A stretch of 10,052 bases of DNA from an uncultured Flavobacteriia bacterium. GTDB taxonomy: Bacteria; Bacteroidota; Bacteroidia; Flavobacteriales_D; Crocinitomicaceae. A model generated the notes under the pieces. That model did not search any database. It saw only the letters and a program-made list of their open reading frames with translations, and was not told where the DNA came from. The position numbers were made by a program, and so were the translations under genes. The stretch spans positions 1 to 10,052 of the forward strand of contig CAIYXD010000226.1 in NCBI GenBank assembly GCA_903930085.1, read 5' to 3'. Shown in pieces: positions 1 through 6,557 of the stretch (position 1 is its first letter; each line of letters starts with the position of its first letter).

Positions 1-499
1 GGTCAAAATCGTTGGATGTTTCCTGTAAAATCTCCTGACAACCAATCATACCATAATAATTACTTCCACCTTCGGGAACAATTTGGTAATTCGGAAAATC
101 AAATGTCAGCTCTTCATGGTAGGATTTTTCCTTGCGCAAATAGTATTCTTCTCTGGAAATAAATTTCAGTTGCATTCCCAATTCAGCGCATTTTTTTAGA
201 AGATTATTCGAATCTGGATTTAACTCATCCCCTCGCACAAGTCCAAGTGAACGCAAACCCGCAGCGTTGCAAGCGGAAGCCGTTGCCAGTAAATGATTGG
301 AAAAAGCACCGCCAAAAGTTAAAATCCCAGTTTTTTTCTGCTGTTTTGTATGGGCAATATTGTATTTTAATTTTCGCCATTTATTTCCAGAGACAAATTC
401 ATCAATTAGATCGTCTCTTTTCACGAACAATTGTATGTTACGCTTGTTAAACTGTGGTAAGAACAATTCTTGAACGATCGACTTTTTTGTATCAAACAT
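1..499 (-). CDS. PLP-dependent ACC deaminase / D-cysteine desulfhydrase family protein (C-terminus cut by window edge)
   Basis: The first 166 residues of a fold-type II PLP enzyme are visible; the gene runs off the left edge without a stop. The ATG at 499 gives a protein beginning MFDTKKSIVQELF. Residues 25-46 hold the family signature, with VKRDD followed by GNKWRKLKYN; K40 in GNK is the expected Schiff-base lysine. The phosphate/substrate-binding segment FGGAFSNH lies at 62-69, and EGGSNYYG at 143-150 also fits the family. Members act on 1-aminocyclopropane-1-carboxylate or D-cysteine, giving ammonia and a 2-oxo acid (plus sulfide from D-cysteine). The residues that separate these substrates are mostly beyond the window, so I do not choose between them. 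In Bacteroidota lacking ethylene metabolism, a D-cysteine or general amino-acid role is more likely (inference). It is divergent from the DUF5522 gene across 38 bases. No clear TANNTTTG box is seen upstream of this start. Confidence 0.88.
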   Translation of the reverse strand, partial: MFDTKKSIVQELFLPQFNKRNIQLFVKRDDLIDEFVSGNKWRKLKYNIAHTKQQKKTGILTFGGAFSNHLLATASACNAAGLRSLGLVRGDELNPDSNNLLKKCAELGMQLKFISREEYYLRKEKSYHEELTFDFPNYQIVPEGGSNYYGMIGCQEILQETSNDFD

Positions 500-500
500 A

Positions 501-533
501 GTTAGGGCGTTTCTTTAGAATTTAATAAATTTG
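501..533 (+). promoter_or_regulatory. Bacteroidota-type promoter of the DUF5522 gene (-7 box TAAATTTG)
   Basis: TAAATTTG at 526-533 matches the Bacteroidota -7 consensus TANNTTTG in every fixed position. Only four bases separate it from the ATG at 538. The -33 region is weak: GTTAG at 501-505 sits about 20 bases upstream in place of TTTG. The predicted transcription start is at or within a few bases of the ATG, which leaves little or no leader. Confidence 0.6.
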
Positions 534-537
534 CAGA

Positions 538-729
538 ATGAATAACGAAATGTCCGGATTTCAGAAGAAAAACACCTTGACGCAAGAAGAATACTACCTT
601 AGTAAAGAGGGATTTATCATTTTCACGGAAGCCTACCATTTAAAAAGAGGTTATTGCTGCAAAAGCGGTTGCAAACATTGTCCGTTTGGATTCGACAAAA
701 AAACCGGTGCAATTAAAAAACATCAATAA
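538..729 (+). CDS. Small Cys-rich DUF5522-type protein
   Basis: This 63-residue protein carries the compact motif GYCCKSGCKHCPFGF at 38-52, with Cys40, Cys41, Cys45 and Cys48 plus His47. That arrangement matches the DUF5522 family, small proteins common in Bacteroidota and some Proteobacteria. Four closely spaced cysteines suggest metal (Zn or Fe-S) binding, but no function is established to my knowledge. The N-terminal half, with LTQEEYYLSKEG and FTEAYHLKRGYC, also fits the family. No signal peptide or membrane segment is seen, so it is probably cytosolic. The start is fixed by the TANNTTTG box four bases upstream and by the intact family motif; Met5 is an alternative start. The 3' end overlaps the convergent acyltransferase gene by seven bases. 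Confidence 0.85.
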   Translation: MNNEMSGFQKKNTLTQEEYYLSKEGFIIFTEAYHLKRGYCCKSGCKHCPFGFDKKTGAIKKHQ

Positions 730-1265
730 ATTCCTTTTTCCGGATATTTCCCTTTGTATTGCGAAAGAATTTTTTTTATCGATTCGATATCCTTATTTAC
801 ATCTTCTGTAGGATGAAAAATACTGTGAAAACCACCAATTTTTCTCTCAAAATCCATGTAACAGATCAAAATTGGTACGTTTGCTTTTCGCGCAATATAG
901 TAAAATCCTTTTTTCCAATTTGCATTGTAGCTGCGCGTTCCTTCTGGTGTAAAAACAAGATATAACTCCTCGTTCTCCTCAAATAATTTGACCGCCATAT
1001 CGGTGATATTATTGTTCTTTTTCCGATCGACAGGAATGCCACCAAACGCTTTTAAAATCCAACCAAGCGGAGGGAAAAATAAATCTTTTTTAATCAATAT
1101 TCGCGGTTTTATTCCGTATAAAATAAATGGCATTCTTCCAATTATAAAATCCCAATTAGACGTATGTGGACCTACAACGATTACGCATTTTTTTAGGCCT
1201 TCTGGCGCCTTTTCGTCGACTTTCCAGCCAATTAATTTCAATATTATGCGAACAATAAATTTCAT
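723..1265 (-). CDS. PlsC-like 1-acyl-sn-glycerol-3-phosphate acyltransferase family protein
   Basis: This 180-residue protein has all four acyltransferase motifs in order. Motif I is HTSNWD (H34-x4-D39, the catalytic pair). Motif II is GGIPVDR at 75-81, motif III is FTPEGTRS at 105-112, and motif IV is the VPI at 130-132. The family transfers an acyl chain to lysophosphatidic acid or another lyso-lipid at the inner membrane. At 180 residues it is shorter than classical PlsC (about 240) and lacks a strong N-terminal membrane helix, although residues 3-13 are hydrophobic. This size matches a short Bacteroidota subfamily whose acceptor is not certain, so it may acylate something other than lysophosphatidate. 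It appears to be monocistronic and ends in a 7-base tail-to-tail overlap with the DUF5522 gene. I found no clean promoter in the 158 bases upstream. Confidence 0.88.
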   Translation of the reverse strand: MKFIVRIILKLIGWKVDEKAPEGLKKCVIVVGPHTSNWDFIIGRMPFILYGIKPRILIKKDLFFPPLGWILKAFGGIPVDRKKNNNITDMAVKLFEENEELYLVFTPEGTRSYNANWKKGFYYIARKANVPILICYMDFERKIGGFHSIFHPTEDVNKDIESIKKILSQYKGKYPEKGIY

Positions 1266-1277
1266 TTCTATTTTAGT

Positions 1278-1396
1278 TTAAAATAAAGCAGTGCAATCCC
1301 AAAGCACAATCGTTTGAACGTAAATCGGAGCAAATTCCTTTCCTTGCTTCCGATTGTTTAAAAAAAACACTTCAATTTCAGCGGTAAAGTTAGCCA
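1278..1396 (-). pseudogene. Doubtful 39-codon ORF in the PlsC upstream gap, possible gene remnant
   Basis: The 158-base gap between the acyltransferase and the 451-residue gene contains an ATG-started ORF on the minus strand. It begins MANFTAEIEVFF and ends WDCTALF. Its beginning loosely recalls a small Bacteroidota protein family, often labelled EF-Tu-like, that starts with FxAEIxF followed by a GGRK..SGYRP segment. In the +1 frame, after the run of eight T at about 1360-1367, the text reads ARKGICSDLRS, a weak echo of that second segment. This could be a frameshifted, truncated relic or pure chance. The codons are not distinctive, the ORF ends only 12 bases before the acyltransferase start, and no good promoter precedes it. 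I cannot support an active gene here. Confidence 0.2.
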
Positions 1397-1419
1397 TTAA
1401 ACAAATACTTTTACTTTTG
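1389..1419 (+). promoter_or_regulatory. Bacteroidota-type promoter of the 451-residue membrane protein gene (-7 box TACTTTTG)
   Basis: TACTTTTG at 1412-1419 is a full match to TANNTTTG, and four bases separate it from the ATG at 1424. This is the same geometry as at 526-538. GTTAG at 1389-1393, the same pentamer as at 501-505, is the only -33-like sequence. The predicted mRNA starts at or next to the ATG. Confidence 0.6.
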
Positions 1420-1423
1420 TCGT

Positions 1424-2779
1424 ATGCAAAATAAAAAAGCACTTTTTTCTCTTCTTTCAGTTGCCTCTGTGCTCGCAATCATTTGGGTGTTTTGGACGAT
1501 TTCGGAATCACTTTTAAAAGAAAAATCTTCTGAGAACACCAATTACATTCCAAAAGATGCAACGTATACTTTCGTGCTGGATGGAAAAGAAGTGGCTGAA
1601 AAAGCACTGTTCTCCTTACTTGTAGAAGCAAAAGATGTAGAAATTCTGAATTTAATACAAACCACCATTTTACAGAAATCGAAAGTGGATGGAGAAATGA
1701 AAAATTATGGTATCGACTATTTATCTGATATTGTTTTCTTCGAAATGCCCTATAAAAAAACTGTAGTTAGTGGTGTTTTAGTAAATCTCTCGAACGGAAT
1801 TCTCTTTCGAAAGAACATGGCGAAGAGCAAAAATTCATTTGCGGTAAAAAAGGATGTTGGTGTAGTACTTTTTCCTAGTGAGAAAGGCGATTTACCAACC
1901 AATTTAAACAGATTTGCTGCGGAAATTCTTTCGGAAATGCAACCAAAATCAAATCTTCATCTGAAAAATGGGGACAGAAAATTAATCGAAACAAGCACTT
2001 TTGGAAGTGTGTTCGGAATGCATTCTTTTTTCACTAAATCCAATATAGGAATTGACATTCAAAATTCAAGTTTATATTTTTCGGGGATTCTTACGCAGGA
2101 TGAAAAAGCGAAGATTCAGCCAAAAACGGTGGGGAAAATCGTTCAACCTTCTGGCATGCATATTTCTACATCACTCGTTCCAGTTCTACTTTCGGACACT
2201 TTGAATTTCTTTTTGAAACAATTTAACACCTCATTTCCAGAAATCTCTGAAGTTTCCCTAAATTATCATGGAACGAAAATAGTGAACCATTCCTCCGGAT
2301 TTTATGTGCTTCCGCAAATGGAACTGCTCGTTACTTGCTCACTTAATGTTGAAATAGAAAAAATCTTAGAGAATGCTGAACTGCAATCGTATTTAGGATA
2401 TAAATTGGTTGGAAATTCGATGCGGTTTCAGTCGGAGAAACTTTATTTCAAACAAGTTACGGCGAATTCGTTTTATATCGGCCGCATGGAAAAGCCAACT
2501 TTCGAAAAAGGTAATACCTCCTATTATTTAAATATTAATGGTAGTTTGAATCCGCTTATTTCTATAGAAGGTGGTGGAATGATGTTAGCCTTTTTGGAGA
2601 TGCTTCCAATCTTTCGTGCAAGTAAAAATTTAGCGGAACATACCGAATTTGTGCAGTTGAAACTTTCTAAAAATGGAAATAAAATTGCAAATTTAGAAGG
2701 TGAAATGCGTTTCAAAAAAACGTATTATCCGATGACAGAACTTACGCGTTTTCTACTTATTGGACAGTTGTTGGATTAA
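1424..2779 (+). CDS. Uncharacterised membrane-anchored protein with a large extracytoplasmic domain
   Basis: I do not recognise a named family with confidence. The 451-residue product has a short basic N-terminus (MQNKK) and one hydrophobic helix at about residues 6-26. A large soluble region follows with no further clear membrane helix, so it is probably anchored in the inner membrane facing the periplasm. The first stretch after the anchor, YIPKDATYTFVLDGKEV (41-57), recalls the opening of Bacteroidota proteins such as DUF4836/DUF3352-type domains (IPKDA followed by a beta strand and a helix). That resemblance is only suggestive. The rest alternates beta-strand-like and helical segments with no visible catalytic motif or lipobox. 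The start is set by the adjacent TANNTTTG box and the signal-anchor. It is monocistronic, with its 3' 27 bases overlapping the convergent metal-receptor gene. Confidence 0.8.
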   Translation: MQNKKALFSLLSVASVLAIIWVFWTISESLLKEKSSENTNYIPKDATYTFVLDGKEVAEKALFSLLVEAKDVEILNLIQTTILQKSKVDGEMKNYGIDYLSDIVFFEMPYKKTVVSGVLVNLSNGILFRKNMAKSKNSFAVKKDVGVVLFPSEKGDLPTNLNRFAAEILSEMQPKSNLHLKNGDRKLIETSTFGSVFGMHSFFTKSNIGIDIQNSSLYFSGILTQDEKAKIQPKTVGKIVQPSGMHISTSLVPVLLSDTLNFFLKQFNTSFPEISEVSLNYHGTKIVNHSSGFYVLPQMELLVTCSLNVEIEKILENAELQSYLGYKLVGNSMRFQSEKLYFKQVTANSFYIGRMEKPTFEKGNTSYYLNINGSLNPLISIEGGGMMLAFLEMLPIFRASKNLAEHTEFVQLKLSKNGNKIANLEGEMRFKKTYYPMTELTRFLLIGQLLD

Positions 2780-3538
2780 TTTCCTGAAATAAGTTGGAGC
2801 ATAAAGCATTCGGGATCCATACCAGGAAAAGAATTCGCCATCTACAATCAAAACTTGTGCATCCGGAAATAACGCTTGCATTTCAGCAACGTGTTTTGCT
2901 TTAAACGGAAATGGTTCAGAACTTAAAAAAACAAAATCTGGTTTCAGGGCATTTTCCGTATTATAAATTGGATAACGGTCTTGTGTACATGCATTTTCGA
3001 AAGAACACGCTTCCAATAGAGCATCTATAAACGTGTTTTTTCCTGCAACAAAATAGGGTTCTTGCCAAATAAAATAGAGCACACTTTTAGGCGTTCCAAT
3101 TTTAGGTAATCGTTCAAATTCAGAACGAATTTTTTCTGTTATTTCCTTGGATTTTTCAACTTTCCCAACCAACGTTCCAAGCTGAAGAATCATGTCGTAT
3201 GCATCTTCCAAGGTTAAGATATCGCTCATCCAAACCGGCGCTATTTCTTGTATAGCAGTATAATCCGATTTGGTATTTTCCTCTTTGTTTCCAATAATTA
3301 AATCCGGTTGCAAGGAACGAATGGCTTCCACATTCAGTTTTTTTGTTCCTCCTATCCTCTTTTTAGATTGAAACCACTTTTCGGGATGGATGCAGAATTT
3401 TGTAATCCCCACAACTTCCTCCTCCAATCCAAGATCGTACAATAATTCTGTCTGAGAAGGTACTAACGAAACAATCCGACGTGGAATATTTTCCAGTCGG
3501 ATTGTTTGATTCATTTGATCTGTGAAGATCTTTTCCAT
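2753..3538 (-). CDS. Cytosolic helical-backbone metal receptor (BtuF/FhuD-like substrate-binding fold)
   Basis: This 261-residue protein resembles the class III periplasmic binding proteins for cobalamin, haem and ferric siderophores. Residues 20-46 contain RRIVSLVPSQTELLYDLG, then a VVGIT strand, the usual first half-lobe. GGTKKLNVEAIRSLQPDLII at 63-82 is the conserved second element. The C-terminal lobe starts near residue 130 and includes YFIWQEPYFVAG. There is no signal peptide or lipobox: the N-terminus MEKIFTDQMN goes straight into the domain. The protein is therefore probably cytosolic, unlike transport receptors, and no permease or ATPase gene is adjacent. The ATG overlaps the stop of the upstream cystathionine beta-synthase-like gene (TAATG), implying coupled translation. 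The ligand is unknown; a corrinoid or metal chelate is plausible from the fold alone. Confidence 0.82.
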   Translation of the reverse strand: MEKIFTDQMNQTIRLENIPRRIVSLVPSQTELLYDLGLEEEVVGITKFCIHPEKWFQSKKRIGGTKKLNVEAIRSLQPDLIIGNKEENTKSDYTAIQEIAPVWMSDILTLEDAYDMILQLGTLVGKVEKSKEITEKIRSEFERLPKIGTPKSVLYFIWQEPYFVAGKNTFIDALLEACSFENACTQDRYPIYNTENALKPDFVFLSSEPFPFKAKHVAEMQALFPDAQVLIVDGEFFSWYGSRMLYAPTYFRKLIQQLSNK

Positions 3539-4899
3539 TAGGACATTGCGGAAATAATATCGTATCGTGTCACAATTTGGTGTTCACCGTTTGGCATTTC
3601 CACCAAAACGGCAGGCGTATTTTTATTGATTAATTTGCAAACATCTTCCAAATGCGTATTGGATGTTACAATCGGAAATGCTTCATTCATGATAGAAGAA
3701 ATTGCAGCATCTTTCAGTTCTGTATTCTCCACAAGCAATTTATACACTTGGCTATCGTCAATGGAACCAACGAATTTACCATCTTTCATCACTGGAATTT
3801 GAGAAATTCCAAATTTGCGCATTTTTGCGATTGCATGGGAAACCAATTCTTCCGCAAAAACAGTTACCAAAGGTGTATTTTCATGCTTTGCTACCAATTC
3901 TCCGGCCGTTTTGAAATCTTCCTCCAAAAATCCTCTTTCTCGCATCCATTCGTCGTTGAAAATTTTCCCAACATATCGACTACCGTGGTCGTGGAATAAA
4001 ACTACTACAACATCGTCTTCCGTTAATTCATCTTTCAATTGCAACAATCCTTTAATTGCTGAACCAGCTGAATTACCAACGAAAATCCCTTCTTCTCGTG
4101 CAATTTTTCGCGTGTAAACTGCTGCATCTTTATCCGTCACTTTTTCGAAACGATCAATGATATCGAAATCAACATTCGCAGGAAGAATATCTTCTCCAAT
4201 TCCTTCTGTTATATACGGATAAATTTCATTTTCGTCGAAAATTCCTGTTTCCTTGTATTTTTTGAATACAGAACCATAGGTATCAATTCCCCAAATTTTA
4301 ATGTTCGGATTTTTTTCTTTCAGGTATTTTCCAACACCGGAAATCGTTCCTCCTGTTCCAACACCAACCACAAAATGCGTAATTTTCCCACCCGTTTGCT
4401 CCCAAATTTCCGGACCCGTTGATTCGTAATGTGCTATTCTATTGGATAAATTATCGTATTGGTTTACGTACCATGAATTTGGCGTTTCAGAAGCCAAACG
4501 TCGCGAAACAGAATAATAGGAACGTGGATCTGTCGGTTCAACAGCAGTTGGACAAACAACAACTTCCGCACCAACTGCACGGAGAATATCCATTTTTTCC
4601 TTGGATTGTTTGTCGTTTAAAACGCAAATTAATTTGTACCCTTTGATGATTGCAACCAAGGCCAATCCCATTCCTGTGTTTCCGGAAGTTCCCTCGATAA
4701 TTGTTCCGCCGGGATGGATTAAACCTGCTTTTTCAGCATCTTCAATCATTTTTACCGCCATTCTATCTTTTACAGAATTCCCAGGATTTGTAGTTTCAAC
4801 TTTCGCTAAAACCGTTGCTTTAACGTCCTTCGTGACTTTATTCAAACGAACCATTGGCGTATTCCCAATCGTTTCCAATATATTATTGTAGATTTTCAT
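3538..4899 (-). CDS. Cystathionine beta-synthase-like PLP enzyme with C-terminal CBS-domain pair
   Basis: This 453-residue enzyme is of the cystathionine beta-synthase/O-acetylserine sulfhydrylase family (fold type II). It joins serine or an activated serine with homocysteine or sulfide in cytosolic sulfur amino-acid metabolism. The PLP lysine is K44 in NPGNSVKDR. The substrate loop TSGNTG is at 71-76, the phosphate-binding GTGGT at 181-185, and a GNSAG segment at 275-279. Residues about 342-452 form two CBS modules, which usually bind adenosyl ligands and regulate the enzyme. The haem-binding N-terminus of animal enzymes is absent. An in-frame ATG at 4941 would add 14 residues, but it lies in the promoter, whereas MKIYNNILETIGNTPMVRL is the normal family start. 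It is first in an operon with the metal receptor. Cystathionine synthase is favoured over cysteine synthase because of the CBS pair, not by proof. Confidence 0.92.
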   Translation of the reverse strand: MKIYNNILETIGNTPMVRLNKVTKDVKATVLAKVETTNPGNSVKDRMAVKMIEDAEKAGLIHPGGTIIEGTSGNTGMGLALVAIIKGYKLICVLNDKQSKEKMDILRAVGAEVVVCPTAVEPTDPRSYYSVSRRLASETPNSWYVNQYDNLSNRIAHYESTGPEIWEQTGGKITHFVVGVGTGGTISGVGKYLKEKNPNIKIWGIDTYGSVFKKYKETGIFDENEIYPYITEGIGEDILPANVDFDIIDRFEKVTDKDAAVYTRKIAREEGIFVGNSAGSAIKGLLQLKDELTEDDVVVVLFHDHGSRYVGKIFNDEWMRERGFLEEDFKTAGELVAKHENTPLVTVFAEELVSHAIAKMRKFGISQIPVMKDGKFVGSIDDSQVYKLLVENTELKDAAISSIMNEAFPIVTSNTHLEDVCKLINKNTPAVLVEMPNGEHQIVTRYDIISAMS

Positions 4900-4913
4900 C
4901 GTGTTTTTTTTGG

Positions 4914-4942
4914 CAAAGATACTATATTGATTTGTATTCAAA
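4914..4942 (-). promoter_or_regulatory. Promoter of the cystathionine beta-synthase-like / metal-receptor operon
   Basis: Read on the minus strand, TTTG (4942-4939) is followed after 17 bases by TATCTTTG (4921-4914). These fit the Bacteroidota -33 (TTTG/TTG) and -7 (TANNTTTG) elements. Transcription would start near 4909, giving a leader of about ten A-rich bases before the ATG at 4899. The leader is too short for a riboswitch. This box is the main reason for rejecting the upstream in-frame ATG. Confidence 0.7.
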
Positions 4943-5070
4943 CATGGAGTTGATGCTTACCTTGAAATGTTTTTACTAAATTCTTGAAAGAATCGTTTTT
5001 AAAGAAGTTTTGGTGCAATTTAATGGATTAATAGTGCAGATTACAGATTCAATAAAAGTCTCTTTGTCTA

Positions 5071-5084
5071 GAACATTAATGTTC
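5071..5084. repeat. Perfect 14-bp palindrome downstream of the T9SS cargo gene
   Basis: GAACATTAATGTTC is a perfect inverted repeat starting ten bases after the stop of the T9SS-exported protein gene, in the 194-base gap before the cystathionine synthase gene. As RNA it could fold only a 5-bp stem with a TTAA loop, and no T-tract follows on the minus strand, so it is a poor intrinsic terminator. It could be a dimeric protein-binding site or chance. A second, imperfect repeat, ATTCTTGAAAGAAT, lies at 4980-4993. Nothing else is recognised in this gap. Confidence 0.35.
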
Positions 5085-5093
5085 CAAACGAAT

Positions 5094-6557
5094 TTAATGT
5101 ACAACTAATTTCAGCATTTCTGTTGCAGCATCCGTTGCTGTATATTCTACAAAATAAACACCTTTGTTCCACCGCAGCGTTTCAATCTCCGTTCCATTCA
5201 AAACCTCTCCAGTCCATACCAATTGTCCTAAAACGCTGTGGATATTTACGTGTACGGATTCTATAAATTCAGATTTTATGGTAATTTTTCCGTTAGAAGG
5301 ATTTGGATAAACGCTAAAATCGGATTTCAAAACTGCTGTGATTTCAGAAATAGAAACGATACTTTCCAGATTCTCCTGATTTACAATCGGAAAATCGTCG
5401 TTAGGCCCTATCTTAATTACATAAACGCTGCTTCCGCCGAGTCCATCCAAGGTTAAATATCCCGTTGCAATTGCACCACCATCGCTCGTTGGAATAATTT
5501 GGCAATTTCTATCTTCTTGCAGAAATGCGACATCCACATTTAAATTGTTCCAAACAAGATTGTCGTAGTAGCGTGTAATTGCAACATCTACACTTCCTGC
5601 AGTTGAAAATCCATCTTGCCGATATCTGGCTATATAAACCTTGCCATCCGTACCATATTTTGTAACCTGCTCGTAGAAAATATTCCCTGTGAAATGATCT
5701 GAAAACTCTTCCAAAAATTCGCCTTCCATCGTAGTTGTCAAACGGTATTCATCCAAATCTCCAAAACTGGGATGTACACGTTTACCAATAGAATAAAGGT
5801 TTCCACCGCGGATAAAAAAGTCGTTCAGCCCATAATTCCCATGTTTCCCATATTGTTTTACCCAAGAAATAGTCCCATTGCTGTAAAATTTCAGAATCAC
5901 GCCTTTTGTCAGCAAGGAATCTGAGTTAGAGATTTCTCCTACTGCATAAAAAGTAGTATCGTTGAATTGTTTTATGGAAGAAATTCTGTCTTCGCCACTG
6001 GAACCAAAATTCCGTGTCCAGAGTGTATCCCCATTTTGATCCGTTTTTACAATGTAAAAATTCAAATTGTTGTTCGGTGTTGCGGTAGTTTCACCAACCA
6101 TATAAATAGTGGAATCTGCAGTGAAAATCGCATCATTTACTTTGTCCCATCCAGCATGCGGGTAGTGTTTTTCCAATAATTGATTTCCTTCAGCATCGTA
6201 TTTCCATAAATAATTCGTGAAAAATCCCGATACAGGCGAAACAGAATACCCTGCGACGTAGAAAATACTATCGTTCCAATTCAACACACGACGTCCCCAA
6301 TCGCCTTCAACTCCTCCGAAGTTCTTTGACCATTGAAATTCACCCAAACTGTTCAATTTCATAAGGTAAACTTGCGATGGCGCATCACCAAAACTACTGG
6401 AACTTCCTGTCAGCATGTAGGAACTATCCGCAAGTTGCACGATTCCTTGGCCATAATCGTAGCCATTATCGGTGAAGATTTTAAAAAATTTGACTTGTCC
6501 GAAGCTCAAAGAACCGTTCAGACAAATTACAAGTAGAAGATAATAATACGGTTTCAT
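5094..6557 (-). CDS. Secreted repeat protein with T9SS type A C-terminal sorting domain
   Basis: This 487-residue protein has a signal peptide at about 1-20 (MKPYYYLLLVICLNGSLSFG, cleavage before Q21). Its type IX sorting domain covers about 413-487, with YPNPSNG at 417-423, a LGQLVW strand and the terminal GVYFVEY...LKLVVH. It is therefore expected to cross the outer membrane through T9SS and be released or anchored at the surface. Between these lie repeats of about 50 residues from about 32 to 260 or further. Each has a pattern like D.S.Y..G, Y..K.D..G, then W...FG followed by a G.D turn (for example at 79-86 and 183-190). This suggests propeller-like blades, a common adhesive or structural scaffold; no catalytic motif is visible. 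Its ATG overlaps the stop of the DUF5723 gene (ATGA), making it the last gene of a three-gene cassette. Confidence 0.9.
   Translation of the reverse strand: MKPYYYLLLVICLNGSLSFGQVKFFKIFTDNGYDYGQGIVQLADSSYMLTGSSSSFGDAPSQVYLMKLNSLGEFQWSKNFGGVEGDWGRRVLNWNDSIFYVAGYSVSPVSGFFTNYLWKYDAEGNQLLEKHYPHAGWDKVNDAIFTADSTIYMVGETTATPNNNLNFYIVKTDQNGDTLWTRNFGSSGEDRISSIKQFNDTTFYAVGEISNSDSLLTKGVILKFYSNGTISWVKQYGKHGNYGLNDFFIRGGNLYSIGKRVHPSFGDLDEYRLTTTMEGEFLEEFSDHFTGNIFYEQVTKYGTDGKVYIARYRQDGFSTAGSVDVAITRYYDNLVWNNLNVDVAFLQEDRNCQIIPTSDGGAIATGYLTLDGLGGSSVYVIKIGPNDDFPIVNQENLESIVSISEITAVLKSDFSVYPNPSNGKITIKSEFIESVHVNIHSVLGQLVWTGEVLNGTEIETLRWNKGVYFVEYTATDAATEMLKLVVH

Noticed and set aside
247..450. A 67-codon plus-strand open frame in the first gene
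   Set aside because: It is antisense to the well-supported PLP enzyme, with no recognisable protein features.
4900..4941. A 14-residue N-terminal extension of the cystathionine synthase-like protein from the ATG at 4941
   Set aside because: It covers the -7 and -33 boxes and is not part of the family's normal N-terminus, which begins at MKIYNNILETIGNT.
4980..5003. ATTCTTGAAAGAAT followed shortly by a T run as an intrinsic terminator on the plus strand
   Set aside because: No plus-strand gene ends nearby, the stem is short and AT-rich, and both flanking genes lie on the other strand.
4900..5093. A cobalamin or S-adenosylmethionine riboswitch upstream of the cystathionine synthase operon
   Set aside because: The predicted leader is only about ten bases, and the 194-base gap shows no conserved riboswitch core.
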